Positions 34,001 through 42,800 of a stretch of DNA of 64,000 bases are shown one piece after another. This DNA comes from Massilia sp. YIM B02769 (lineage in GTDB: Bacteria; Pseudomonadota; Gammaproteobacteria; Burkholderiales; Burkholderiaceae_D): assembly GCF_030411995.1 (NCBI RefSeq), contig NZ_JASNRC010000002.1, forward strand, positions 434,001-498,000, given 5' to 3'. The notes below the pieces were generated by a model. That model made no database searches, was not told where the DNA came from, and worked only from the letters and a program-made list of their open reading frames with translations. A program made the translations under genes and the position numbers. Within the stretch, counting starts at the first letter, position 1, and each line of letters opens with the position of its first letter.

Positions 34001-36928
34001 ATGTTGTCACACCGCTGGCTGCTCGGCGCAGCCCTGTTCACCACTACCGCCACGGCGGTGGCGGCCGACCCCGGCCCGCTGCGCCAGGCGTTTTATGTGC
34101 GCGGCGGCTTCAATGGCTGGAGCCTGGCGCATCCGCTGCAGTACCAGGGCGGCGGCATCTACCGCGCCGACGTGCTGGTCAGCCCCGGCAACCACGGCTT
34201 CAAGCTGGGCAGCAAGGACTGGAGCCAGGAGTGGGTGCCGGATGCGGGCAAGAGCATCGCTGTGCAACCCGGCGCCACGCTGGCCCTCGATACCCAGGCC
34301 GGCCCGGAAGCCACCCTGTTCGTGCGCAGCACCGGCACCTACCGCTTCACGCTCGACGCGCGCCAGCCGCAGGCGCCGACGCTGACGGTAACGCGCCTGG
34401 ACGGCGCCGCACATGTGGCGCAGGCCGATCCGCACGCCGGCCACGCGCGCGTCGCGACGCTGGCCTGGCCCACCTGGGACGGCAAGCGCGAGACGGCGCG
34501 CTTTTCGCTGGCCGATCCCGCCGCCCCGCTGCGCAGCTACACGCATTCCAGCACCATGCAGCTGCGCGACCCGGTGCCCCAGCACGCCAGCTATGCCGAG
34601 AGCGCGGACCGTCCCTACACACGCACGGGCAACCTCGCCTTCGATGCCTTGTTCGCGCTGGCGGGCAGCGAGATGGCGCAGGATGCCGTCAGCGCCATCC
34701 GCGACGGCAACTACGACGCCGGCGCGGCGATCCCCTGCGACTGTTTCGAGACCGGCGACAAGTGGCATTACGTGTGGACGCGCGACCTGTCGTACGCGGC
34801 CGACCTGGGCCTGGCCCTGCTCGACCCGGCACGCGTGCGCAATTCGCTCGACTTCAAGCTGGCCGGCTGGCGCGCCGCCGTCCCGAAAGCGCCGCAGGTT
34901 CCCGGCACGCCGGACGGCCTGCAAATCGTGCAGGACACCGGCAGCGGCGGCAGCTGGCCGGTCAGCACCGACCGCACCACCTGGGCTTTCGCGGCCGAGG
35001 AAGTGTTGCGTACCCTGCCGCCCGCCGAACGCCAGGCCTTCGCCGTCAAGGCCTTGCAGGCGCTGTCGAACACCATCGAGATCGACCGCGTCGCCGCCTT
35101 CGACCCGAGCGACGGCCTGTACACCGGCGAACAAAGCTTCCTCGACTGGCGTGACCAGAGCTACGCCGGCTGGATCGTCGACGACCTGGCCTCGATGGCG
35201 AGCGCCAAGTCGGTGTCGACGAACGCCACGCATTATCAGGCGCTGAAGCTGGTAGCGAAGCTGGCGCGCGAGCAGGGAGACGCGGCGCGCGCCACCCGTT
35301 ACGACGGCTGGGCGCTTGAGCTGAAACGCGCGGTCAACGCCAAGCTCTGGCTGGCGGACGAAGGCATGTACAGCAGCCTCACCGCCGCCCATTTCGACGG
35401 TGCGCCCATGCACAAGTTCGACTGGCTGGGACAGTCGCTGGCGATCGTCACCGGCATCGCCGACGAAGCCCAGGCGCGCAGTATCCTGGCGCGCTATCCG
35501 CACGGCCCCATGGGTCCGCCCGTGATCTGGCCCCAGCAGCAGGGCGCGCCGGTCTACCACAACCGGGCGATGTGGCCTTTCGTGACCGGCTATGGACTGA
35601 AGGCGGCCGTCATCGGCAAGAACGCCAGCGTGGCCGATGCCGCCTACGAGTCGCTGATGCGCGGCGCGGCGCTGAACATCTCGAACATGGAGAACCTGGA
35701 ATGGCTGTCCGGCCAGCCGCTGCTGCTCGACGAGCGGCACCCCGAGCTGATCGGACCGGTCATCAATTCGCGCCGCCAGCTGTGGTCGGTCGGCGCCTAC
35801 ATCGGCATGGTGGTCGAGCAGGTGTTCGGCGTGGCGGCCACGGACGACGGCATCGTGCTCGATCCCTTCGTCACGGCCAAACTGCGGCGCGAGACCTTCA
35901 AGGACACCGACCAGGTTACCTTGCACAACCTGCGCCTGCGCGGCCAGCGCATCGCCGTGCGCCTGCTGCTGCCGAAGGCGAGCGCCGGCGACGGCTACTA
36001 CACGGTCGCGTCCATCCTGCACAACGGCGCCCCGAGCAGCGCCAGCATCCCCTGGGCGACGCTGCGCGACGGCGACACGGTCGAGATTCGCCTCGGCGCA
36101 CTGGCGGGCCGCGACAGCACGATCCGCCGCGTGAACGCCGATCCGTATGTGGAGTCTCCAGTGGTCTTCGCGCCGCGCGAGCCGGCCATCGGCCAGCTGG
36201 AACGCGGTGCCGACGGCGGCACGCGGCTGCGCATCGATGCGGCCGATAATGACGCCGATAAGGGCGCCGGTACGGTCTACAACGTCTACCGCGACGGCAA
36301 ACTGGTGGCCGCCAGAGTCCCGGCTGGCGCCTGGACCGACCGCGAGATCGCGCCGAACGCCTGCTACGCCGTCGAGGCGCAGTTCAGCGCGTCGGCCAAC
36401 CGCAGCCACCACAGCGTGCCGCGCTGTGCTGCGCCGGCAACCGAGATCGCCGTGACCGACCCGCGCGTGCAGAGCAACCTGCACATCACGCCGGCGGGCG
36501 GCCGCTACGCCGCGCCGCGCCTGGCCGACTGGGGCCAGCCGACCGACCGTTTCGAGGTGCGCGACGTACAGATCGACCAGGCCGGCGACTACCGCGTGCA
36601 GGTCCGCTATCACAACGGCGCCAACCAGATCAACCTGGGCATCAGCGGCGGCGTGAAGTGGCTGGCCGTGCTGGATGCCCGGGGCAAGACCGTGGCGCAA
36701 GGCGTGGTCCAGCTGCCGCACGCGAAGTTCGACAAGACGCACACCCCGGCCGTGCTGTCGACGCCGCTATCCGCCCGCCTCCAGCCCGGCGCCTACAGCC
36801 TGCGCATGAGCGACTTCTACAACATGAGCTACCTGCAGAGCAACGCCAGCTTCAGCGGCGCCGGCGGCACGGCAGGCCCGTGGAACCGCATCGACATCGT
36901 CGGCATCCGCCTCCAGCGCGTGCAATGA
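34001..36928 (+). CDS. Exported six-hairpin glycosidase with N-terminal E-set/CBM domain and C-terminal carbohydrate module
   Basis: The 975-residue protein begins with a signal peptide (ending TATAVAADP). A beta-sandwich resembling CBM48/E-set starch-binding folds follows (YVRGGFNGWSLAHPLQYQGGG, about 29-50). The central alpha/alpha-barrel contains DKWHYVWTRDLSYAADLGLALL, WLSGQPLLLDERHPE and RRQLWSVGAYIGMV. The last 130 residues form a beta-rich domain (GDYRVQVRYHNGANQINLGISGG split over strands), probably a further carbohydrate-binding module. It is likely an exo-acting glucosidase that releases glucose from maltooligosaccharides. It starts 11 nt after the debranching gene, with GGAG upstream, as last gene of the operon. 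Confidence 0.85.
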   Translation: MLSHRWLLGAALFTTTATAVAADPGPLRQAFYVRGGFNGWSLAHPLQYQGGGIYRADVLVSPGNHGFKLGSKDWSQEWVPDAGKSIAVQPGATLALDTQAGPEATLFVRSTGTYRFTLDARQPQAPTLTVTRLDGAAHVAQADPHAGHARVATLAWPTWDGKRETARFSLADPAAPLRSYTHSSTMQLRDPVPQHASYAESADRPYTRTGNLAFDALFALAGSEMAQDAVSAIRDGNYDAGAAIPCDCFETGDKWHYVWTRDLSYAADLGLALLDPARVRNSLDFKLAGWRAAVPKAPQVPGTPDGLQIVQDTGSGGSWPVSTDRTTWAFAAEEVLRTLPPAERQAFAVKALQALSNTIEIDRVAAFDPSDGLYTGEQSFLDWRDQSYAGWIVDDLASMASAKSVSTNATHYQALKLVAKLAREQGDAARATRYDGWALELKRAVNAKLWLADEGMYSSLTAAHFDGAPMHKFDWLGQSLAIVTGIADEAQARSILARYPHGPMGPPVIWPQQQGAPVYHNRAMWPFVTGYGLKAAVIGKNASVADAAYESLMRGAALNISNMENLEWLSGQPLLLDERHPELIGPVINSRRQLWSVGAYIGMVVEQVFGVAATDDGIVLDPFVTAKLRRETFKDTDQVTLHNLRLRGQRIAVRLLLPKASAGDGYYTVASILHNGAPSSASIPWATLRDGDTVEIRLGALAGRDSTIRRVNADPYVESPVVFAPREPAIGQLERGADGGTRLRIDAADNDADKGAGTVYNVYRDGKLVAARVPAGAWTDREIAPNACYAVEAQFSASANRSHHSVPRCAAPATEIAVTDPRVQSNLHITPAGGRYAAPRLADWGQPTDRFEVRDVQIDQAGDYRVQVRYHNGANQINLGISGGVKWLAVLDARGKTVAQGVVQLPHAKFDKTHTPAVLSTPLSARLQPGAYSLRMSDFYNMSYLQSNASFSGAGGTAGPWNRIDIVGIRLQRVQ

Positions 36929-36929
36929 A

Positions 36930-37071
36930 AACAGCCGGGGTCAGGTCTGACATTTAGACACGGCCTCGGCTGTCGATGCAGTTTCGCCCTCGGCTACCAG
37001 CCCCTTCTCACACCGATCCGACTGGATACGGCAGAGCTCGTGTCCGAATGTCAGACCTGACCCCGGCTGTT
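36930..37071. repeat. GGGGTCAGGTCTGACAT inverted-repeat element, copy 1
   Basis: A left end AACAGCCGGGGTCAGGTCTG (36930 on) is matched by the inverted right end CAGACCTGACCCCGGCTGTT (finishing at 37071); the arms are about 33 bp each around a unique 76-bp core. It starts 2 nt after the glycosidase stop. Its right arm forms the last six codons and the TGA stop of the lipid kinase gene. A second copy is at 61248-61377. The layout suggests a non-autonomous mobile or REP-like element. Confidence 0.85.
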
Positions 37072-38028
37072 GCGCGAGTCGGCTGAGGCGTGGGGTGGCT
37101 TGAGCAGCGCCAGCCGCCCTTCCAGCACGCGGAATTCGAGCGGCATCTTCATGCGCGTGACTTCGCCGTCGGTGGCCACCTTCACGCTGCGCCGCGGCGA
37201 CAGGCGGGCGTGCTTGACGGTCAGGCGCTTGAAGGAAAACGCAACCAGGTTCTCGGCCTCGCCCAGGCGCCCGAGCGCGCCGCGCAGCAGCAGGCCGAGC
37301 ATGCCCAGCTTGCCCACGCGGCGCGGGGCGATGGCCGCCAGCTCGCCGTCTTCGAGCGCCATCTTCAGCGGCTCCATGCCTAACTGCTCCATCTGCAGGC
37401 GGTTGTTCCCGACGAACAGCGTGGGCGTGCGCAGCTTGCGCGTATGGCCATCGGTTTCCAGCGCAATCCGCAGCGCGCGGTGGCGGCCCAGCGCGGTCTT
37501 CAGCGCCGACAGGATGGCGACCACGCGGCTGCGGCCGTACTGCTGCTTGTCGTGTTCGCGCGCTTCGAGCAGGGTCGGGTACAGGCCGACGCTGGCGTTC
37601 ACCAGGAAGATGCGGTCGTTCAGCAGCCCCACCTGCACCGGCTGCACGGTGGAGGTGAGCAGCGAGCGCACCGCCTCGGCCAGGTCTTCGGGAATGCCGT
37701 GGGTGCGGCCGAAATAGTTGAAGGTCCCTTGCGGCAGCACGCCGAACACGCAGCCCTGCAAGACCGCCTGGTGGGCCACGGTGTTGATGGTGCCGTCGCC
37801 GCCGGCCGCCACCAGCACGCCGTCGTTGTCTTTGGCCTGCTGCGCCATGCGGCGCGCGGTGTCGGCCAGGTCGGCCGCGTCTTCCACGATCTCGAGGTGG
37901 CAGGTGCGCCCGGCCTCGCCCAGCACGTCGCGGATGGTCGAGCAGCGCAGTTCGGTCTCGGAATGGCCGGAGCCGGCGTTGAGCACCACGTAGAAGGCAG
38001 CGTTCTTGTCTGGCTCGAGGTTCGGCAT
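37051..38028 (-). CDS. Diacylglycerol kinase family lipid kinase (YegS/DagK-like)
   Basis: The 325-residue protein has the catalytic diacylglycerol kinase domain with the nucleotide loop AAGGDGTINTVAH and the pattern FGVLPQGTFNYFGRTHGIP; the C-terminal YegS/LpxR-like beta domain is present. It phosphorylates a lipid alcohol using ATP at the inner membrane face. The last residues (NSRGQV) and the stop come from an inserted repeat element, so the original C-terminus has been replaced by a short tail; this should not hurt the fold. It runs opposite to the glucan operon. Confidence 0.88.
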   Translation of the reverse strand: MPNLEPDKNAAFYVVLNAGSGHSETELRCSTIRDVLGEAGRTCHLEIVEDAADLADTARRMAQQAKDNDGVLVAAGGDGTINTVAHQAVLQGCVFGVLPQGTFNYFGRTHGIPEDLAEAVRSLLTSTVQPVQVGLLNDRIFLVNASVGLYPTLLEAREHDKQQYGRSRVVAILSALKTALGRHRALRIALETDGHTRKLRTPTLFVGNNRLQMEQLGMEPLKMALEDGELAAIAPRRVGKLGMLGLLLRGALGRLGEAENLVAFSFKRLTVKHARLSPRRSVKVATDGEVTRMKMPLEFRVLEGRLALLKPPHASADSRNSRGQV

Positions 38029-38123
38029 GAATGAAACTTTCGATAAAGAGGTCCGGTCGACCTCCTCATCGTATCACCGCGCCATGGCTCGTCCGTGCTG
38101 CACCGCACAGAGTGCAGGTCCGC

Positions 38124-38648
38124 TCATTCGTCGGTGGTGGGCCAGTGATCGGGATCTTGCAGCAGCTGGTACATCACGTAAGCGTCGACATAGCCCAGCC
38201 GCTTGTGCCGAAACGCCTTCGGCAAGGTGCCGACGATCGAAAAGCCGAGCTTTTTCCACAGCATCACGGCGGCGCTGTTGGTACTGACCACGTAGTTGAA
38301 CTGCATCGCCAGGTAGCCCTGGCGCCGTGCTTCGTCCAGGCTGTCCTGGCCGAGCAGGCGCCCCACGCCGACGCCCTGCGCGTTCGGGCTGACCATGTAG
38401 GAGGCATTCGCCACATGGTGGCCGCGCCCGGCCTGGTTCGGCACCACGCGGTACATGCCGAGGATGCGCGCGCCGAGCACCGCCACGCGCGCCGTCACGC
38501 CGCTGCCCAGCCAGTAGGCGTGGGCCGCTTCGCGCGAGGTATCGGGGCCGAAAGGGTAGGTCTCGCCGGTAGCGACATGGGCGCTGAAGATGGTCCACAT
38601 CGCGTCGAAATCGGCGCTGGTGGCGGGGCGGATCTGGATATCTTTCAC
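38124..38648 (-). CDS. GNAT N-acetyltransferase
   Basis: This 174-residue protein has the GNAT acetyl-CoA motif (MVSPNAQGVGVGRLL) and the C-terminal NSAAVMLWKKLGF segment, as in the phosphinothricin/ribosomal-protein acetyltransferase group. The substrate is unknown. It is a single gene between the lipid kinase and the amidohydrolase, all in the same direction, with about 65-95 nt gaps. Confidence 0.85.
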   Translation of the reverse strand: MKDIQIRPATSADFDAMWTIFSAHVATGETYPFGPDTSREAAHAYWLGSGVTARVAVLGARILGMYRVVPNQAGRGHHVANASYMVSPNAQGVGVGRLLGQDSLDEARRQGYLAMQFNYVVSTNSAAVMLWKKLGFSIVGTLPKAFRHKRLGYVDAYVMYQLLQDPDHWPTTDE

Positions 38649-38712
38649 GTCTCGGCTGAAAACTTATCAAAAACTACATCGGCTGGGGATTCTAGCACCG
38701 GGTTCCGGCGGC

Positions 38713-39987
38713 TCAGCGCCCGATACGAAAGTCGACGCTCCCGGGCCGCCCGGGCAGGTTCAGGCTGGCCTTCATGGCCGGCGCTTCGGCCACGATCGTG
38801 CCGCGCCGCACAACGAGGCGGCGCGCGGCGCGCAGGCGGATCGCTTCCACCGGCGTGGCGGCGTCGAGCAGCACGAAGTCGGCGTGGCAGCCAGGCGCCA
38901 GGCCATACCCTTCCAGGCCGAGGATGCGCGCCGGGGTGCCGGTCACCGCCTCGAAGCAGGCGCGCATGGCATCCTGCCCGGTCATCTGCGCCACGTGCAG
39001 GCCCATGTGCGCCACTTCCAGCATGTCGCCGGAACCGAGGCCGTACCACGGGTCCATCACGCAGTCGTGGCCAAAGGCGACGTCGATGCCGGCCGCCAGC
39101 AGTTCGGGCACGCGGGTCATGCCGCGCCGCTTCGGGTAGGTGTCGTGGCGGCCCTGCAGGGTGATGTTGATGAGCGGGTTGGCAATCGCCGCCACGCCGG
39201 ATTCGCGCATCAGCGGCAGCAGCTTGCTCACGTAATAATTGTCCATCGAGTGCATCGAGGTCAGGTGCGATCCGGCCACCCTGCCCTGCAGCCCAAGGCG
39301 CCAGGTTTCATAGGCCAGGGTCTCGATATGGCGCGACAGCGGGTCGTCGGTTTCGTCGCAATGCATGTCCACGCGCAGGCCCTGTTCGGCTGCGAACTCG
39401 CACAGCAGGCGCACCGATTCGGCGCCTTGCGCCATGGTGCGCTCGAAGTGCGGGATGCCGCCGACCACGTCCACGCCCATGGCGATCGCGCGCTTCAGGT
39501 TGTCGAAGGCCCCGGGGCTGCGCAGCAGGCCGTCCTGGGGAAAGGCGACCAGCTGCAGGTCGATGTAGGGGGCCACGCGCCGCTTCACGTCGAGCAGGGC
39601 CTCGACCGCCAGCAGGCGCTCGTCGCAGACGTCGACGTGGGTGCGGATCGCCAGCAGCCCGCGCGCCACGGCCCAGTCGCAATACTGCATCGCGCACTCG
39701 ACGAGGGCGTCCTGCACCAGCTGGGGTTTCAGTTCGCCCCACAGCGCGATGCCTTCCAGCAGCGTGCCGGACGCATTCACGCGCGGCATGCCGTAGCTGA
39801 GCGTTGAATCCATGTGGAAATGGGCGTCGACAAAAGGCGGGCTGACCAGGTCGCCGCCGGCGTCGATCTCGCGCGCGCCGTGGGCGGCCAGGGCCGGGCC
39901 GAGCGCTGCAATGCGGCCGCCTTCGACGGCGATATCGATACCGGTGCGTCCGTCCGGCAAGCTGGCATTGCGCACAACAAGATCCAT
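38713..39987 (-). CDS. Amidohydrolase, cytosine-deaminase-like
   Basis: The 424-residue enzyme has the amidohydrolase fold. The metal-binding motif is VDAHFHMDSTLS near residue 55, HCDETDD supplies the later histidine and acid, and AFGHDCVMDPWYGLGSGDM supplies the metal aspartate. This is the CodA type, which deaminates cytosine, isocytosine or related rings in the cytoplasm. AGGAG lies 6 nt before the ATG at 39987; a GTG two codons upstream is less likely. No permease is next to it, unlike the codBA operon, so the natural substrate may differ. Confidence 0.87.
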   Translation of the reverse strand: MDLVVRNASLPDGRTGIDIAVEGGRIAALGPALAAHGAREIDAGGDLVSPPFVDAHFHMDSTLSYGMPRVNASGTLLEGIALWGELKPQLVQDALVECAMQYCDWAVARGLLAIRTHVDVCDERLLAVEALLDVKRRVAPYIDLQLVAFPQDGLLRSPGAFDNLKRAIAMGVDVVGGIPHFERTMAQGAESVRLLCEFAAEQGLRVDMHCDETDDPLSRHIETLAYETWRLGLQGRVAGSHLTSMHSMDNYYVSKLLPLMRESGVAAIANPLINITLQGRHDTYPKRRGMTRVPELLAAGIDVAFGHDCVMDPWYGLGSGDMLEVAHMGLHVAQMTGQDAMRACFEAVTGTPARILGLEGYGLAPGCHADFVLLDAATPVEAIRLRAARRLVVRRGTIVAEAPAMKASLNLPGRPGSVDFRIGR

Positions 39988-40197
39988 GGCCACTCCTGAG
40001 TCTGGTCAAAACCATTGTAGCGGCTTCCCCGCCCCTGCCAAGGATAATAGCGTGTCACTTTGTAACAATGCTGCAGCGCAAGATTGTATGGATACGACAG
40101 CGAGCGGGCTCGGGCAGATTGTGCTTTTCAACACTCTGCAACCGGTCTACACTAGCCCATGTTGCAGTGCGCCATAACCGAACGATAGGGAATTCCG

Positions 40198-40950
40198 ATG
40201 ACCTCACTTCCAGAACAGTTCCAAGCAGCACGCCAGTTCCAGCTCGACCAACAATTTTCCTTCCTGCGCAACCTGGGCGACCAGGCCCTGGACCGCACCA
40301 GCCGCCTCGTGGCCCTGAACCTCGACCTGTCGCGCGCGGCCGTCGAACACTCCTCCAGCACCGTGCGCCAGTTGATGGCCGTGCGCGATCCGCGCGACCT
40401 GCTGACCATCGGCGCCCAGTCGCAGCGCCAGTTGCGCACCATGTTCGATTACGGCCACGAGCTGTTCAACATCGCCACCGGCCTGCGCGGCGCGGCATTG
40501 CGAACCTGGTCGGTGGCGGCGGCGCCTGCGCCGGCGCTGGCCGCGCCAGTCAACGTCGTGGAATCGGCCGTCGCGACGGTGCAGGAGGCAGTGCAGGAGA
40601 CGGTAAATGAAACCGCATCGGCCACCGAACAAGTCGCGAAGCAAATCAGCGAACCAGCACCGGTCTCGGTCTCCGCCGCCGACACCGCGCCCGATACCTC
40701 GTCCATCGTGACATCCAGCATTGTCCCGCCGGTCGAGCCGACCCCGATCGCCAAGGCGACCAGCGAAATCCTCGACGTTCCGCTCGCGCCGCACCCGGTG
40801 GCAGCCAGCGTGCCGGTCGATGTCGACGTCGAGATCGAGCTGCCGAAAGTGGAGCCGGTCGACGCCACACCGCCGGTCGCCCCGCCATCGAATGGCGCGC
40901 CGAAGGTGACCGAAATCCGCAGCGGCCGTGGTCGCAGGAAAGGCAACTGA
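40198..40950 (+). CDS. Phasin family protein (polyhydroxyalkanoate granule-associated)
   Basis: This 250-residue protein has the phasin domain in its first 100 residues (EQFQAARQFQLDQQFSFLRN; LDRTSRLVALNLDLSRAAVE), an amphipathic helical protein that coats polyhydroxyalkanoate granules. The C-terminal half is a low-complexity Ala/Pro/Val/Glu-rich tail ending in the basic RSGRGRRKGN, common in Burkholderiales phasins. It stands alone and ends in its own terminator. Confidence 0.9.
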   Translation: MTSLPEQFQAARQFQLDQQFSFLRNLGDQALDRTSRLVALNLDLSRAAVEHSSSTVRQLMAVRDPRDLLTIGAQSQRQLRTMFDYGHELFNIATGLRGAALRTWSVAAAPAPALAAPVNVVESAVATVQEAVQETVNETASATEQVAKQISEPAPVSVSAADTAPDTSSIVTSSIVPPVEPTPIAKATSEILDVPLAPHPVAASVPVDVDVEIELPKVEPVDATPPVAPPSNGAPKVTEIRSGRGRRKGN

Positions 40951-40996
40951 GGAAAAGGCAAGGCGCGCTGCGCCGCTCCGGCAAAGAAAGTAGACT

Positions 40997-41022
40997 AGCG
41001 GGCTTCGGCCCGCTTTCTTTTT
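40997..41022 (+). terminator. Rho-independent terminator after the phasin gene
   Basis: A 7-bp stem AGCGGGC/GCCCGCT with a TTCG tetraloop is followed by TTCTTTTT. It separates the phasin from the ABC exporter genes. Confidence 0.9.
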
Positions 41023-41048
41023 CGCGGGCGGCAAAGCAAGGAAATTCC

Positions 41049-42800
41049 ATGAGTTTAGCGAGTCTGGTGACCGGTTTCGTACGGCGCCACTGGAAGGCCT
41101 ACGCGGCTTCCGCGGTGATGCTGGTCGGCGTCGCGGTGTGCAGCATCCTGGTGCCGCGCAAGGTCGGCGCCATGATCGACGGCCTGGCTGCGCACACGCT
41201 GTCGCGCCACGACCTGATCGTCGGCATCGTCGAGCTGCTGGCCCTGGGCGTGGCGATCTACGTCCTGCGCGTGAGCTGGCGCATCCGTTTGTATTCGGCG
41301 GCCTACCGCCTCGGCGTCGAACTGCGCATGCGCCTGTACGCGCGTCTCTCCGCGCAAGGTCCGGCCTTCTACCAGAAGCAGCGCACCGGCGACCTGATGG
41401 CGCTCGGCACCAACGACATCGACGCCATCGAGATGGCCGCCGGCGAAGCCATGCTGGCCGGCTTCGACGGCACCCTGACCCTGGTGATGGTGCTGGGCGT
41501 GATGCTGCTCGGCGTCGACTACCGCCTGGCCCTGATCGCCCTGCTGCCCTTCCCGCTCATGGGACTGGCCTTCTGGTACATCTCGCGCCACATCCACACC
41601 GCCGAAACCGATTCGCTGAAGCGTTTCTCGGACCTGAACGACCAGGTGCAGGAGTCCCTCTCGGGCGTGCGCACCCTGCGCGCCCTGGGCCTGGAAGCGC
41701 GCAGCGCGGCGCAGTTCGGCGAGCTGGCGGGCAAGGCATCCGCCGCCAGCCTGAGCGCCCAGAAGTGGGAAGCGGCCTACGAACCGGCCGTCGGCCTGAC
41801 CCTGACCGCCGCCAGTACCCTCACCCTGGGCCTGGGCGGCTACCTGGTCTGGCAGAACCAGCTGACCATCGGCGCCCTGACCAGCTTCACCATGTACCTC
41901 GGCCAGCTGATCTGGCCGATGTTCGCGGCCGGCTGGGTGCTGTCGCTGATCGAACGTGGCCGCGCCGGCCTGGCGCGCCTGCAGCCGATGCTGGATGCGC
42001 CGTTGACCGTGGTCGACGAAGGCCGCCTTGAAGCCATCGAGGATGGCCCGCTGGTGCTGCGCGATGTCAGCTTCACGTATTCCAGCGCATCGCAGCCGGC
42101 CCTGGACAAGGTATCGGTGGCGCTGCGCCCCGGCATGACCCTGGGCCTGGTCGGCCCCACCGGCGCCGGCAAATCCACGCTGCTGCGCGTGCTGCTGCGC
42201 CAGGCCGAACCGCAACAGGGAACGGTAACCTGGGGCGGCCATCCGCTGTCCGACTACCGCCTGGCGGCGCTGCGTGCGGCCACCAGCTGGGTGCCGCAGG
42301 AATCCTTCCTGTTCTCGGCCAGCATCGCCGAGAACATCGCCCTCGCCCGCCCCGGCGCCAGCCGCCTCGAAGTCGAGGAAGCGGCAAAGATGGCGGCGAT
42401 CCACGACGACATCCTGCGCTTCCCGCAGGGCTACGACACGCCGGTCGGCGAAAAGGGCATCACCCTGTCGGGCGGCCAGCGCCAGCGCGTGGCGATCGCC
42501 CGCTCGCTGCTGGCCGACAGCACGCTGCTGCTGCTCGACGACGCGCTGTCGGCGGTGGACACCGGCACCGAGACCAACATCCTGGAACACCTGAACGAAC
42601 TGCGCGCCTCGCGCCCGGAACTCACCGCCATCATCGCCAGCCACCGGCTGTCGGCCGTGGTGAACGCCGACCTGATCGTGGTGCTGAAGAACGGCCGCGT
42701 GGTCGAATCCGGCAACCACGACACCCTGCTCGAACTGGACGGCTGGTATGCCAGCCAGTGGCGCTATCAACAACTGGAGGCGAGCATCGATGCAAGCTGA
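41049..42800 (+). CDS. mdlA: ABC exporter half-transporter, MdlA-like
   Basis: The 583-residue protein has an N-terminal six-helix exporter domain and a C-terminal ATPase with Walker A GPTGAGKST, signature LSGGQRQR and Walker B LLLLDDAL. The residue after Walker B is Asp instead of the usual catalytic Glu, so this site is probably the degenerate one of a heterodimer, as in E. coli MdlA. It likely pairs with the next gene product to export lipids or drugs across the inner membrane. The two genes overlap by 11 nt. Confidence 0.9.
   Translation: MSLASLVTGFVRRHWKAYAASAVMLVGVAVCSILVPRKVGAMIDGLAAHTLSRHDLIVGIVELLALGVAIYVLRVSWRIRLYSAAYRLGVELRMRLYARLSAQGPAFYQKQRTGDLMALGTNDIDAIEMAAGEAMLAGFDGTLTLVMVLGVMLLGVDYRLALIALLPFPLMGLAFWYISRHIHTAETDSLKRFSDLNDQVQESLSGVRTLRALGLEARSAAQFGELAGKASAASLSAQKWEAAYEPAVGLTLTAASTLTLGLGGYLVWQNQLTIGALTSFTMYLGQLIWPMFAAGWVLSLIERGRAGLARLQPMLDAPLTVVDEGRLEAIEDGPLVLRDVSFTYSSASQPALDKVSVALRPGMTLGLVGPTGAGKSTLLRVLLRQAEPQQGTVTWGGHPLSDYRLAALRAATSWVPQESFLFSASIAENIALARPGASRLEVEEAAKMAAIHDDILRFPQGYDTPVGEKGITLSGGQRQRVAIARSLLADSTLLLLDDALSAVDTGTETNILEHLNELRASRPELTAIIASHRLSAVVNADLIVVLKNGRVVESGNHDTLLELDGWYASQWRYQQLEASIDAS

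Noticed and set aside
31467-34010. Minus-strand frame of 847 codons
   Set aside because: Antisense to the debranching enzyme; no family likeness.
34007-36742. Minus-strand frame of 911 codons
   Set aside because: Antisense to the six-hairpin glycosidase; composition typical of a shadow frame.
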